A stretch of DNA of 64,000 nucleotides from Dipylidium caninum (taxonomy: Eukaryota > Platyhelminthes > Cestoda > Cyclophyllidea > Dipylidiidae), in assembly GCA_017562135.1 (NCBI GenBank), contig QEYB01001312.1:1674001-1738000 (forward strand). Reading direction: 5' to 3'. The translations under genes were made by a program, and so were the position numbers. This document shows, piece by piece, positions 13,499-27,600 of the stretch; the stretch's first letter is position 1; every line of letters starts with the position of its first letter. A model generated the notes under the pieces. It had not been told where the DNA came from. It saw only the letters and a program-made list of their open reading frames with translations, and did not search any database.

Positions 13499-13524
13499 CC
13501 ACACCACACCACACCACACCACAC
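13499..13524. repeat. CCACA pentamer microsatellite
   Basis: About five perfect tandem copies of a CCACA unit. Simple sequence repeat. Confidence 0.85.
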
Positions 13525-16037
13525 TGCGCCCGCCTTCCCCTTCCACCCGCTGGCAACGGTGTCTGCGAGCCCACGTTGTGTGCGCCTCCTTCCTTCTGTG
13601 TTTTCTTCGGTAAGTTAATGACAACGCCGATAATTGGGCCAGTCAGCTGTCCGGAAATGTTCGTTCTTGCCACCGGTGGAAGTGACTTTGAAGTTCCTCT
13701 TAAGGATATCCTCCATGTTTGGCATTCACGGCGACTGCTTCCTCTTGCCTGTACCTGACCGCTTCTGCCTCGCGCCAATTCGCCACGGCGGGCGAGGTGA
13801 GGAGTGGAGTCAGCAGCGAAAGAGTGGCTATTTCAGCACAGGCAGGTTATACGGCTTCCTTCAATTGCGGAGGCTGTTAGTCAGGTGGAAGTGGAGCGAT
13901 TTTGCTAAGAAGGCAAAAGAGCTTTTTGCTACGTCCAACGGCTGAAGACGCCGCTTTGGATGTTGACTCGAGGCCACAATCGATGGGGAGATTGCCTTTT
14001 TTAGGATTGCTGCACGTCAGGTTTAGCCGATAAAAAAGTGGAATACATAAAAGCGGCGGGAGAGGAGTGTCTGTGCTCCGTGGCGCCCGGCGAAGACATC
14101 CGCTTTGATGTAGCCCCTTCCCTCTGGCCAAGTGCTGCCTTTCGGGTGTCAACACGGCGAGGGCTGATGAAAGGGAAAGTGAAGGGGCGGTGCTGCCTCC
14201 TGGCGGCGACGGTGGAGACGTGAATCATCGGCTCCTCTTGCGTGTACAGAGGAAGAGTTGGAACTGCTTTCATCCCATTAATAATTCACAGGGGAAGGCG
14301 ATTAATTTGGTGGTTTGTTGAGCTTAGAGCAGAGTTACTTGCAGCACTTCTTCCACGTCCATTAATGCCATTTCATTAATTGACATGAATTTAATCCAAT
14401 GTTATCTGCGCCTCGACTCGAAACCAAGAAAGAGGCGGCTGTTAACGTCGCTCAGGCACCGGCCGCTTCAGAGTGGACTGGTCTCATGGCTCGTATTCTC
14501 CCCAACTTCTCTGTGAGGCTCTCCTCGAGCAAGCAAATGTGAAAGCAGGCATCTCTTCGTAGTTGCAATGGTCAAACCCTCACCGAAGATAACTCTTTGC
14601 CCTTTGCTGGCGTTACAGACACCGCAGTGGTTAGAGAGTGCAAAAAGGTGCTCCACCTCTCGGAATGCCAAGATGTCGTATGTGTTCGGACGCAGGATTT
14701 AATGGATGAGTCGCAGGTCACAGGGCGACAAATGGCACTTTCCACGCGATGCCGTTTCATCGAGGAACGAGGCGGCGGCAACCGGTTAAATTTCCCCTTT
14801 CGCATTAGCCAATCAGACTCGAAAATGTCACTTGGCCACTTGGCCACGTGAACTTCGTTAAGTGAAACAAGTGTTCATGCAAAATGTGAAAATGGAATTT
14901 ATAAACCCACATTGGCCCCTTCCGCAAACAAAGTGCGCCGAATGTGGCCGTCAACGGGAATGCGACCGCGAGCCTGGTAAGACTCGGATCCTGTCGGGGA
15001 GGTGAAGCAACCGCCTGACCAAAAGTGCCCATCTACTGGACATGAGGCGGACATGCGGGTTTCCTTGCTGACCTCCTACAGCAGTATTTCGGGATCTGTT
15101 AGGGATATTCTGGCAAATTGAGCTACAATCTATCACAGGCTGATTAACCATTTTCTCAAATTCCCACAGGCTACAGCAAAGATCGACTTCCCCCTGTACT
15201 GTAGACTCTCTGGGTTATAAGTTAAACCTCAACATGAAAGTTAAGAGAGTATGACATGGGACCATCTTTGGTATCTTAAACCAGCGATACTCATATAACA
15301 GGGGAATACGCACTAAACTCACACTCCGGACGCAATGGGAAAAAGGTTTAAGAAAGGGACTTCTGGTCCCACTTAGCCATCACTGTGTTTCCGATCACCA
15401 AGTGGGTTCGATTTTGATTTACACATCTTGTTATTTTCTTTTCACCAGCGCCACATTCCACGCCAAGGAATCGGGCTACTCGCAAGGGACCTCGTCACCT
15501 CGCCGGGAGTGCACGCGCGCGTCCGGGCAGGGCGGCTGCCGGGCGCCTGATTTGTGGGATGCGCGTTTCGCGCAGGAAAAAGCGCGTCTTTGGCCAATCG
15601 ACAGCCCCTTCCCCGGGTGGATGCACGTGCGCACGTGTGTGTGGGAGCGTGTGCGCACAATTTGTGATCCCCGCGGTGTGCATATAGCGCACAGCAGGCG
15701 GTGGGAGCGGTTAGATAGGCAGGTACATAGAAGTAGATATATAGCTCTGAGGCGGGACGCCAGCGCGCACCCACAATCACATAAACATCCCAGTACACGA
15801 AAACGCGCAGAGGGCGAGGAAGAGTGTGTCATTAACGCGAGGCCTCAGGTGTAATGACCCAAACATGGTGCTTTCGGAGGCGGTGGCTGTGGAGGTGGCA
15901 CGCGGGAGTGGGCTTCAAAGGCCAATCCACTACGTGCAACCGGCCGCGAGGCCTGTGGCAGCGGCGTTGGCGGCAGGGGTGGTGCCAACACCAAAGGCGC
16001 TACTTTATTCCGCATCACTCGCCGACTGGGCTCTGTC

Positions 16038-16059
16038 TTCTCCTCCTCCTCCTCCTCCT
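16038..16059. repeat. CTC trinucleotide microsatellite
   Basis: Seven tandem CTC/TCC units on the plus strand in the gene-poor interval. Confidence 0.8.
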
Positions 16060-17385
16060 GTCCGCGGAAATATCCTCCGCCGATGCGGCAAAGAAGGATG
16101 ACGGAAGAATTATACCGGTGTATAGTTGGCTCTATAGTATGTGAGTCCGCGTCGTACTGCTTTTCCTTATATTCTTCATACCATTCTGCGCTCGCTTATT
16201 TCTCCACCACCTCATGGGAGCGTGCATATGCGATTTGAACAACAACTAGTTCTATTTTGATGTCACATTAAAAGGACTGGTTTATGGCCTACATGAAGTA
16301 TCCCCTTCCACACGTGCGCGTCCACCGACTGTGCTCTGAGAGTAGCTCCCCAACTGCTCATGTCACAATGGTGATCCTCATTGTGGGAGTAAGAGATACG
16401 GAGGTAGTTTTTTTCGGTGATCACATTACGAAGGGGTTAAAAATTGAGGCTTTTGGTCCAATGCTCCCAGGATACTCGCCTACTTGGCCTCCAGGCGTAA
16501 ATCGTGCACACCGATGGGAGATGGAACTCGCCCCACACAATCATGACGGGAGAATAAGCGGTCACATGCTGTGAGGCAGAATTCATCAAATCCTTCGGAT
16601 CACCGATCCCCATAAGCCACCGAGCTAGGCTAAATGAGGATTTACGCTTCAAGGGTGGGGCGGGGGGGGGAAGGGCTGCAGTTGCACCGGATCAGTTGAC
16701 ACTGATGCCGACCTGATGACGATGTTGAGGATTTGAGAGAGGGGGATAAAGGGGTCGGGCTTAAATTGTCGAAACCGCCAAGTTATGCCATCCCAGAGTG
16801 TAGATTCCGCCTGGAGTAAATTATACTAGGCTTTTAAGGGTATGCTAAACAGCCTCTTCCCCAGTCCTAAAGCTGACCGTCGAATGAGTCGATTTGGAAA
16901 AGGGAACAAAGGGAGCGACCTCGTCTCCACAACGGTCTTCAATGGACGCGTGCAAGCCATGAAGGCGGCAACGACGGTCACCCGTGGGGAATCGTTGTTT
17001 TTGTGCCTGCGGAGGGTGCGTGTGCTTCGAGGTGAAAGCGACGTGGAGTTGGAGGCGGGCGGGTGAGGGAGAACGAGGGTTTAGAGGTTTCCGAAAGGGC
17101 ATCGGCACACTAGCGCGGACACCCAAAGAGATTCCATGATTGATGACGATCCGGTAGAACTGCTTTTTGTGGCGATGTTCGTACATTTATTGGAGGGCTG
17201 CAACGGTCCTCGGAGGTTCTCACATTCCTATGCTTCTTATTTAACTGTTTCACTTGATCTCAGAAGACACTTTAATCATGTTTTCTAATCCTACGGTCGG
17301 GTAAACAAAGTATCATTAAAAAATTTTAGTCTGCTGGGATCCCCTAATTTTCTCTAATTGAAGAGTTGATGAAATTCCTACTTAC

Positions 17386-17590
17386 ACTCATTGTTGGCGT
17401 CAATTTCAACAATTCTTGCTCTCATGTTCACACAATCCCTGACCCTCGAATGATTATCCCACGGTTGAGTATTGCTGGTGGTTTTGGTAATAATCTTGCA
17501 ATGATGCCAACAAAAGATGGAAATGCACGGCTCTTGTAGGCCAAGTTTGTTTTCAGGGCAACCTTCTATACTTCTCCCATTGGCGAACTT
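17386..17590 (-). CDS. Unrecognised exon candidate, cysteine-bearing
   Basis: An open minus-strand segment of 205 nt is flanked by a pyrimidine-rich acceptor (tttgcccttcctaaag) and a strong donor (T|GTAAGTAGG). It encodes about 68 residues with six cysteines, including CISIFCWHHC and a final DANNEC, which is a secreted or ectodomain-like pattern. I do not recognise the family. No neighbouring exon with matching phase was found, so it could be an orphan exon, a pseudo-exon or chance. Confidence 0.3.
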
Positions 17591-18418
17591 CTTTAGGAAG
17601 GGCAAAAAGAAAGTGGGACGCCACTTAACCGCTTCCAGTGTCGGTGCGGCTAGTCCCTTCGAAGCACCAGCGCTCGTAATGACTTAACAAGTCTAAAAAT
17701 ATCCATTAGGTGTGCGTTTTGGCCTAAAGAACTACTAAGTAACACAATGTTATTGCTACGAGACGAGTGACATCCGCGGGAAGATGGTTCATACACGAGG
17801 GAAACCGTCGCTAGAGTGGATAACCAGGAAGTTATGGGGCTGCAAACAGCGCTGCGAAATCGGCAGGACAAAAGGCTCAAATTTTTTCATACCTACACAG
17901 TATTTTTTTTATCGCCAATCAACACTATTCCTTTGTAAGCACGACATGAGAAGGTTATTATGCCATCCACCGCAGCGACCATATCAGCTTCAGCAGGCAT
18001 TGCCTGGCCTGGCACGAAGCAAAAAGCCTGCCCCCACGGCGTCGGAGGTCCCCACCAGCATGATTAATGAACGCATTCAACTTTACCCCAAGTGGAAAAA
18101 ACGGCTCAACAGGGGTTTCAAATTGCGACACCAAATAAACTATTTTTATTTCCTCCATCTGCATCCCCTCAAAAAGCGCCCGCCTGTGTGAATGATAGTG
18201 CGCTTCGCCGCATTTCCCCTTGTAAATCATCTGCCCTAAATAAGTGGCCCTTGTCTTAGGTTCCCATATATTGCTAGTAGGAAGGTCTGCTATATCACTG
18301 GCCTTCCTAGTACAAAAAACAATTCCCTCGGTAATTTCAGGGCCGACTATAATGCGATGATAATGTTTTTTTCTCGCACACACCAGCCGACGTCATCTGG
18401 CAGCTGATGATAGGCCAT

Positions 18419-18625
18419 TTATTCACACAAAATTCGGTGTTCAGACCTAATTCCGAGGGTTTCGCACGTCTCCTTCGAGTTGCATTGACAGAACCACACA
18501 CCTCGAATCGTCGGTGGCGTGAAAAGGCCAAGCAGCTCTACAAAACGGTTGAAAGTTGTATAACCATCGGTGCCGTCAGTATTCTTGGTATTCTTAGCCA
18601 TTTCCACAGTCTCAAATGTGGACTC
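18419..18625 (-). CDS. Unrecognised terminal-exon candidate
   Basis: After a possible acceptor (aatgaagtag) the minus strand is open for 69 codons to a TAA that overlaps an AATAAA (18423-18418). The encoded segment has an internal Met (MAKNTKNTDG) and a cysteine cluster (WFCQCNSKETC) near its end. The family is not recognised. The phase does not obviously join the exon candidate at 17590. Low confidence. Confidence 0.25.
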   Translation of the reverse strand, partial: ESTFETVEMAKNTKNTDGTDGYTTFNRFVELLGLFTPPTIRGVWFCQCNSKETCETLGIRSEHRILCE

Positions 18626-18857
18626 CTACTTCATTGGAATATTAGCAGAGGTAATACAAGTAGAGTAAGGCTGATTCACCGCGAAAGCCCCATCGGCGTT
18701 CACGAGTCGGCAGAGAGTTCAAAGAGTCATTTGCTGAGCGAGGTGACGGGAGGCGGGCGACAACACACTTACCACTGTGTGGAAGAGTTGAAAGGCAAGA
18801 CCGCATTTCCTTGTATCCTCTCTGCTTGTCCAGATTTTCGTTTGGAAGTCGAGGAAA

Positions 18858-18877
18858 ACACACACACACACACACAT
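18858..18877. repeat. CA dinucleotide microsatellite
   Basis: About ten tandem AC units on the plus strand. Confidence 0.85.
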
Positions 18878-20181
18878 AAACCCCCTGGGGAGGGCAAACG
18901 TCTGCCCACACACGCTCAGCAGAGGTGCGGAGCAAAAAATCCTAAGACGCTAATAGCGCTGCTGCCTCTCATCAGGTTTCTCTCTCTCGCGGCCTCTCTC
19001 CCTCTCCCTCACGGAACACCCTGGCAGTGGCGATGGCGCTAATCGGGGAAGTCTGGGAGTGCACTTTTGCGGTCTGACAGAGATTAAGTAGTGGTGAATG
19101 CTAATTCTCAGTCGTCCATTTATCAAACAGGAATGCGCGAGCACACCCATGCGATAGCCCTTTCCACCCGCGTCTCCGTGGTCCCTCTGCGAGGCGTCGC
19201 ATCCGTCGCGGGGGGCGAAGAATCAATGCCGCGAAGGGAGTAACCTTAACCAACAAATCGACTCTTGGAGGGTTGGTCTGGAGGCGGAGTAGCGTTTGGT
19301 GTCCATGGCGGTCTGAACAACCAGACGAGGTTCTTAGATGAGTCCACGTGTCCGAAGCTTTTGAGATTTAAGCGAAAGTACGTAGAAGCCGTCTTTTCGC
19401 AGCCAAACGAGACGTTCGTGGGAGATGGGTGTAGTTGTACATTCACGAGCCATTCGGTGCCTGTCCTCGCTGCCCGCGACGCCCACACTCAGGCATTTGA
19501 CCGGAGGATATGTGGTGGCCACAGGGCAGTACCGCCACTGCCAACACCTTCGACTCAGCATGTCAGACTGTTCTTGTGGGCTCTACAGGTAGACCTGATT
19601 TATCACGAGTTGGCCCACCATTCAGTTTTCATGATTCAAAATTAGCCTTTTGCTACTTTGCCTCAATCACTGCGGTCCACTTTTATAGCTTTAACGAGGC
19701 ATTTTACACCAGTTCCACATCATTTACGCCTGGTAGTGGACAAAGTTTTTTCGCTCTGCGGCACATGGCGGATATTCGATTTGGGAAAAAGTCACACAAG
19801 TGGTCGCACTGGCAAGTTTTTCCTCAACTACATTGGTCGCTTGCTAAACTCGAAGGGGAATGGACGCCTTCGTTAGTAACCGCGAGAGGGATTTAAGGGA
19901 CTCGAAAAATCCCCTTCGCGGTCGTTTTTCCTTTAGATTGCGTTGTTTACGCCTCATCACGTTGGGGAGCTGTCCTTCCGAGCGCCCTTGTCGGTTCCTC
20001 CAGGAGCGACCTTTTCAAGCACGCAAGAGACCGACACACACTTCGGCAACGCCGCGGGATTTGCGGTATGTAGTGTCATAGGTGAAAATGAACGTTAAAA
20101 TAGCATTCAACGCCCTGTACTGAAATGCTTCTGCGCTCTGTGACCCAAGTCGCCTGTAATGAGTGGTAAATTATCACTCTT

Positions 20182-20199
20182 AAGAAGAAGAAGAAGAAG
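20182..20199. repeat. AAG trinucleotide microsatellite
   Basis: Six tandem AAG units. Confidence 0.85.
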
Positions 20200-20409
20200 T
20201 AGGTGACAAATAGTTTATTGAGAGACTTTCCCTTCCGGCCCAAATTCGAAATGACAGTAAGTGAAGGGAGCTAACGTAACAAAAGATAAATCTCTTCGCT
20301 CTCCGTCCAACGTCCCCAACGCCCACCGGGTTCTCTCCACCCCTTCAGACTTCATAGGAATTTTATCTAAACCCCAAGTAGAATTCGAGGCAGAAATCTT
20401 ATTTCACGA

Positions 20410-20912
20410 GAAATATGAAGTGACGCCTATCGAGTGGGATGCTCCCACCACGTCGCACTCGTCACTCCGATGGCCGCGTTGTGGACGCAGCAGAGTGTAC
20501 GGGGAGTTGATCTTCTGGGACTTTGTGCTCACCGCTGGCCAGCCTTACGAGAGGGACATATTTTGTGCGAAAGTGGGCGATGGTAGGGCGGGGAGAGTGA
20601 CAGGAAAACGAAGGGGGAAACAGCCTTCTTCCATATTGTCATTTGCTTGTCTCATCCCTCGGGCAGCGTTATTTGGGAAGCTTGTTGGGAGCGATGGCAA
20701 GTCTAATGACATCGGAGCCCGTTCAATCAACAGTGGCGGCGGTTGCATCGCATCCATGTTGAGTCCTCCACTGTGTTGCCATGCCCAACAGGCGCCAACC
20801 TTCACTCTTTGCCTTCCTCTCCTCCTCCTCTTTGTGCTTTCTCCCATGTTCCTCCTTCTTTACTTTTTGACATTTAATATCCACTCAACAAATTCATAAT
20901 CCCATTCCACGG
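20410..20912 (+). repeat. Dispersed repeat copy 2
   Basis: This is the longer partner of the copy at 11670-11995, sharing the same ordered blocks but carrying roughly 180-200 extra bases in the middle. The open frame crossing it (20261-20899) has no known domain and ends in low-complexity leucine, so it is probably repeat-derived rather than a gene. Confidence 0.55.
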
Positions 20913-22111
20913 CGACCGGATTCGCTGGTCATGGCCAACCGTGTAGCATGTACAGCCTCATGTGATGTCGCCATAAATTCACAGTGGAAAGAGGGCCATA
21001 CATCGTGAATGCACCGAACGGGGGGGACGTTATCCTCATCGTTGGGGCATTTGTATCCACAGCTAAAGTCACGTGGGAGACGAGGCGGCCAACCGCTCCT
21101 CGAGGCGGGGTGGCACATATTATGCAACCTGTGTGTTGCTTCATCCTCCTCCGGCTTCCGCCTCCGTTTCTTAACTCTCCCGGGTGAAGGGTGATTTGCG
21201 GCTCCTGTCCCTTGTCGGTGAGACTGCTCAAACACTTTTTTTCACGACGCGAAAGCTCCTCATAGAATAAAATGTCGGCCATTCTCCTACTGCTCGTTTG
21301 GAGTTACAACAAAACACATATTTCCCGCATTGCAGGGAAACATCAGCGCTAAAACCATAGATTTGTGTCATACAACACCACGCTTTCAAGTCTCTCGATT
21401 GCAGCAGCGAAACCACCAAATTGCCACTGTTTCACGCCTCTTATGTGACCATTTATGGGGTTTTACAAAGTTAGCAGGAAAACGCGACACAGAAACACGG
21501 AATGCATTGAGAGGAAGTCTGTCGTCTGCCTCTAGTGGCGACGTACACACGCTTCTGGAGCACACAATGGAAAATCCGTCCTGTCAGCGTCGTCTACATG
21601 CAGAGGTTTCTGAATGAAAGTTCGAGTGCACGACAGTTCTAACCAAGGGGAAGCCTCCTTCCTCCAAGATCCGTAGGGCCACAATCTGACTAGCATATCC
21701 TCTGGACGCGATCCGCAGCTTGGGACAGCCCGATGCGCCAACTCATGGAACGAGTGTTCTCCGATTTTTCGGGTTGACACATGCATGCGGTGCAGAAGAA
21801 CCGGTTTTTACTGATATTTGAAGGGAGCTCAATCAACTTAGTCGGATTTCTTGACGGACGTCGGAGACAAAAATTAGGCACCGATTTGTTCCACAGTAGA
21901 GACGCAAAAAAATATTGTTGTACTAGAATGAACTGGCAATGCCAAAATACTACAAATCATCGCACAAATCAGCTCTTGAATCATGTGTGTTTGCCCCAGG
22001 GCGAAATGTCAACCAGTGCGAGCTGGAATGCATAAATCATTCGTGAAAGGTTAATGAGTGAAACCATACCTTCCTCGCATCTGACCCCTTCTCTCCTCAC
22101 ACCCTCTCTTT

Positions 22112-22129
22112 CCTCTCTCTCTCTCTCTC
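22112..22129. repeat. CT dinucleotide microsatellite
   Basis: About nine tandem CT units. Confidence 0.8.
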
Positions 22130-24661
22130 ACTCTTTGCGAATGAGGACTAATTTATTGTCTTCGCCCTCCTGAGTGTCAAGCCCGTGCCGCATGGGTGTG
22201 CGTGGTACGTGCGTGCTGCCTCCCAGCGAGGCCTTTTCAATCATGTGGGCTTTTTTCTGTCTGGAAATTCTCGAAAGTCCTACTGCCAGACAGGGCGTTG
22301 GATATTTACGAGTCCCCATTCAATTAAGTGTCTAGTGAAAACTACTGAAAAATAGAATCCCATAGGTGGTTGTTTGTCGATAAGGTTGCTGAAACCCTTC
22401 CCACCACCAAATCATGTCATCGCGCTTTGTTAGGCCTATAGTTAAAGCCCCATTGGGTTGCGACGTAGTCTGCACAATTTCAAAAGCCTCTGTTTATACG
22501 AAGTCCTCTGACGCCACTGAAATTCCTCAAGTGAGCGAACATTTTTTCCACATGTGAGTGGAGCAGCAATTTCAACAGGAATCTATTTGCGCCACGTGTA
22601 GCGAGGAAGGGAAGGGCATTTAACTCGTCCCCGAGGTGAGTGTTATCGGACGGGCAGGGGGTTGCGGTGGAGGATAATCGCGGGGATACAGGGCGGCGAA
22701 GAGAGGGGCAGGATTGCCGTCTGGTCATAAAACGCGAGGTTGATACATTCACAGATGATGCGGCTAAATTATCCAACATCTTGCAAGCACATCTGGCACT
22801 GCCACATGCGAAACGAGCAAATTTGGGCAGTGCCCCGTCCTCCCGCCCGCCCCATCGCCGCATTTGCGTCTCTCCGGGCAGCCTGTGCTCCACTTTGCGT
22901 TCACACTAGCCAGGCTGAAGGAAAAATTTTTGTGGCAGGCATTAAGGATGCTTTCACTTCAGTGTTTTCTAGATTATTCCCCAGACTTTTGCTACTTCAT
23001 CCTCTCCCCAACCCTCCTTTGCTAATAACTGCCAATGTGATTAAGCGTGTGCTTCTTTGAGGAAGAGATTTCTTCTGGTAAAAGATTTCTTTTGAAACCC
23101 GGACCTCTAGATTTATGAGTTCTTGGGAAGAGGATGACTTCTTTCCTCAAAGCAAGTGACCACAGCGAGGAAAGTTACTCCCAACACCTCGAGAAATGAG
23201 AGCATTACGTCCTACTGATGGGTATTAAGCAGCGAGGATTTGCCCCACCGAGTATGGAACGGTGTCGAGACGGCGGAACGCGCAGTCCTCCCCGGACGCT
23301 GTTTTTAATCATAAAGCAGTGAATCCGACAAAGTGAGAACTCTTCGTGGATAGATCATTTTCCTCAGCGCGCAATCATATGGACGCGTCCCGCGTGGACG
23401 TGGGGGCCTCCTCCTCATTTGTGCACCATTCGACGGGGCGACCATCACACGATGCTATGCCTTCTGCTACTTTCTGAGAGAAGAGGGTGGGAAAGTCCAC
23501 TGCAACTTGTGATGCTTAGACCGCTGGCTACACGGAGTTGTCGAATGATTTACACCTGCGATATCTTTCAGGCCTCTGAAGTGGAATTCAAACTTGCATT
23601 TTTCTCTACACCTTGCGAATTCCTTCTCCCCAAATCTCCGGTATTCATTCAGTGGTCTATAAAGAGTGTCTGCAAAACTCTCTTTTAACAATCGTTAGAA
23701 CGTCACCCTCCCATGCAACATTGCGCTTACATCGCAGTTCCAGCATATCTGGCGGTCAGAGAGGAGCGCACTCCCCTGGGTGTCCGAGACGCCGGGTACA
23801 GCAGCGTTCAGTTCAGCGGCTGATGTGGCCGTGGCCATCGGCACTCGCCGTGGCAAATATTGAGTTCCTCAAAGCCACGATTTGCCACTTTCACCTCGCT
23901 GTGAAGAGCACAGACAGCTGTTGTCATCGCAAACACATTTAATAACTTCATTTTAACGCGATAAATATATTTGACAACCGGGTGAATAAGGGAGGCTAAA
24001 AGTCTGCCTGACATGTTTGACTAGTTTTAGTAAGGATCCTACCTTATTTCTGCCAAAATTTACTTGCGTAACTGTCAAGTTAGGGAAAATTTAACATCCT
24101 TGCAGTGTTTACTCTCCAGCAGTTAAGGGAGGTTAAACAGCTCTCCACCTGCGACTTACCTCCATCACCGTAGCGGGGGAGAATGGAAGGAACAATCGCT
24201 TCACAGACAGCACCACCAACTGTGAGTCCCCGCAGATTCCGCCCCATTTTTCCCTGCAAGGGTTTCACAATTCGTCTTTGTGGCTGACACCAGGCCTGCC
24301 ATATCGGTGGGCCCAATGGCTATCATCGTATAACTTTTTTAAACTTTCGTCTCGGGGTGTGTTGGAAACAGCCCGGAAAAGAGGCCGAAACTCCGATCGA
24401 GCGTGGAGGCACACGGTGGACGTGAGGCGTTTGCATGCTCTCCTAACCGTGACGATTTTCTGCCCTCTGAATTATAACTTTACGCTCCTCTAACTGCCTT
24501 AACCCTCAACATATTCGTGATGAAGATTATTTAGCCACTCCAACCTGCCACCTTCACTCACAAATACACACATGGGCAGGGAGGAGGAGGCGGATCGGGG
24601 GAGTGGGAGGAGAGGTGAAACAAGTGATGATAAAATTACGTGAATGCCATTTCCCTCTGGC

Positions 24662-24697
24662 GTTGTTGTTGTTGTTGTTGCTTCTGCTGCTGCTGCA
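24662..24697. repeat. Compound GTT / CTG trinucleotide microsatellite
   Basis: A run of GTT units is followed by a run of CTG/TGC units. The leucine-rich open frame read through it is a repeat artefact. Confidence 0.8.
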
Positions 24698-27600
24698 GCT
24701 GGGGTGGGCAGGCTGCTGGCCTAAGCCCAATCAGTCCTGCGATGGATTTACGGGCCCAACCGCCCACCCACTCCTTCTTCCCTTCGCTCCTCTTCCCCAA
24801 CCTCACTTCTTTTCCCCGCTTTCAGTGGCGTTTACAAGGGATTTTGATTAATTGCTGTAGTCAAAAAGCCTGCATACGTGTGCGTGAGTGCGGACCCGAC
24901 GGTGGGGATGCGGTGGTGGTTAAGTGGGCACCTCTTGTGGACGCGGGCGCGCGCACATTCACAGACCTGCGAGTTAAATACCGTCGGGGGAGGGGGGCGG
25001 GCGGGGCGGGGCAGGGGAAGCGCGGGCTCAGACGACCGAGATCCCTGAAATTAGGAGGCAAAATTTTAACAGGACGGCGATAGAACTGTGTTGTTGTTAG
25101 TGGTGGCGGCAAGTAATAAATCAAATCGCAGCAACGAGGGTTGAATTGCAGTTGGAGGGCGAAACATCTGCTGACTTCTTCGTGTTGCCGTGAACATAAG
25201 AGGCCCGTTTCCAACTCTCATTTCACCAGCACCATTATACACAAACGAAACCAACCCCACTCTCAGGGTCCAATGATCATGATTTCTCGTCAATACTCGC
25301 CTGTGCATCTGAAGGCCAGTGGGACCGCCAAATTTATCATTACGATAAAATCACTTCCCAATTTTTGTTCCGCCTGGCCGAAGTGGTAAGTGTATAAATA
25401 ACGGAAAACCGTTGGCAGAGTGAGCAAGTGGAGAACGCCAAACTCGATTGTATAGCAGGCACGTAATGCATCCGCTGTTTAAAAAATCCTCTAAGCTGAG
25501 AATCAAGAAGGCAACACATCGCGGTTGGGATTTAAGTGTTTACTTCCTCTGACCCACCCAATTCTCTGCCAATCTTGCAGAAAGGACGTTGCCGTCTCCA
25601 TTCTTAAAAATTTGCATTTCACATTAGGCAACACGTCGGACGGTTTGGTCCCATCAACTCCCACTTGAAAGTTACCCCATCGACGAGCCAAATTGCGCGG
25701 GCTTATGTGGACTCTCACACTTTTCTCTCCTTCGTGGCATTTGGTCTCTTTGCACACAGACCGTATTCTTTCATAGAATTCACGTAATAGCTCGACGAAT
25801 CCAGCCATGATGGAGAGGCTGACGTCTTCCAAATAATTGGTGGTTTGTGGTATGTGACGGGAACTCAGAGTTGGGCTTCTGAGAGATCTTCGGGGTCTCC
25901 TTCGTGCACCGCCAAAAGCCCATGGAAAGTGCCTTAGTTCATGCTTCTATGCCTTCCTTTCTCCCTGCTCAGTAGCCTCCAAATAATACTTTGGGTTTTA
26001 TTCTGCCTTCTCCTGCACACAATTGGTTTTGTGGACCACACTGTTGACAATTTTTGTATGCCCCTCATGGCGTCATCTGCTGCCGTTTCCTTTCTTCATA
26101 GCGAGGTGTTTAAGTTTGCCACCTCTCATTTCCCACGACTTGAGCACTTCTTCAAAACTCCCCTTTCTTTGGCATGTTTGAGTCTCGCTAACTGGAGGAA
26201 CAGACGAAAGCACGGCACAAAGTAGGTCGACCACCGCCTTTTCTACGTCAAATGACGCCACAAAAGTAAGCATGCTTCACACAGATCGGAATAGTTATTC
26301 AGTTATTATTATGCGTGAATTCCCGGAACCGCGATTCTTCCCTTCTATTGCCCCTTGTTACGGGTTTTGCGAGGGTAATGACTGATTAATGGCATTTTGG
26401 ACCTCTGCCACACTCTGGTCTTCAGGAAGGTTGCTGGTTAACCTTTCGAAAGAACAAGTCGCTCTGCCTCACATCGGCTTTCTGAGCCTCGACAAAGGCA
26501 GGTTGCCTGGGGCGACCAGTCTTGCATAGGGTCGGTCACGAGTCACAATTGAACATTGCTGGAGACGAACTCACAAATAAGCCAAAGTGGTCCGTCCCTC
26601 CTGTCAGCATTGACTCGTTACTCGATGGCATCAGTGACAAGTTGGAGGCAACTTCCTCGTTCGTATGGCATAAAACGGAGACGGACTTAAATGGGTTCGT
26701 GTGACCCGTCAACATGCCGCCGTGAGAGGAAATGATCCAAAGGAATTTCAAACTGACGCCAGCGTTGATTCACCACAGATGATTGTCTGCCATCCTGGCC
26801 GCCTCGCTGTCAGCGTCGCAACGGTGTGATAGTCCATCTTCCGGTTGCTCTAACTCGAAATCAAAAGTATGTGCAACCTTCGTCGTTAATTGAAGGTTCG
26901 TAGAACCGCACCCAATGGCTTCGCAATGGAGCAGTTGAATAGGAGATTTACATCGTTAGGACTCTAACTAGGCGGAGATTCAAGTTGCCTTCGGTACAAG
27001 AGAGCAAAAGGCTGCTGACTACGGCAGTCGCTGAGGCCTCGTCTCGTCACTTCCTCATTACTCATGCACCACATGAATTCCAGGCTCAGTAGAAGCCGTA
27101 TGGAGATGGGAGGAGGCAGCCACTAGTTGTAATGCCAAATCTTTACGGTTAACATAAGTCGGCATTCAGACAAATTTATCTAAAGCAGAAGAGCAGAAAA
27201 AACAAGTCCGGTGGCAGCTTTAACGGCCTTAAACAGCCCACGGTTATGAGCTTCGCTTATGTTTAACCAAATGAAAGGCACTTCGTCTTCCAACAGCGTT
27301 GAAGGAGAAGAACTCGGAAAAAACATCAACAGTGGCGTGGATTTTGGCAGATGCGGACTGAATGCGGCCGCATAGGCTTAAGAAACGAATGCCGAATTGC
27401 ATGCTACCGTCTCGAAAAATACGACGATCTCAATCTTCTTGACCTCGCCTTTCTTCTCACCAATTCGCCCTTTGACAGAAGCCAGTGGCTAATTAAGATT
27501 CCCCGATTTCCGTCGAAAAGAGTTTCCCTGTCTCGAATTCAGCAATTCACTACGACACACTTATAAGCTTTCATGGTCCTGTCTAGAAACATGCGGAAGT

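Noticed and set aside
20261..20899. 212-codon plus-strand open frame
   Set aside because: Falls mostly in a dispersed repeat and ends in low-complexity leucine; no family recognised.
25503..25832. 109-codon minus-strand frame
   Set aside because: Isolated, no motif, no splice partner.
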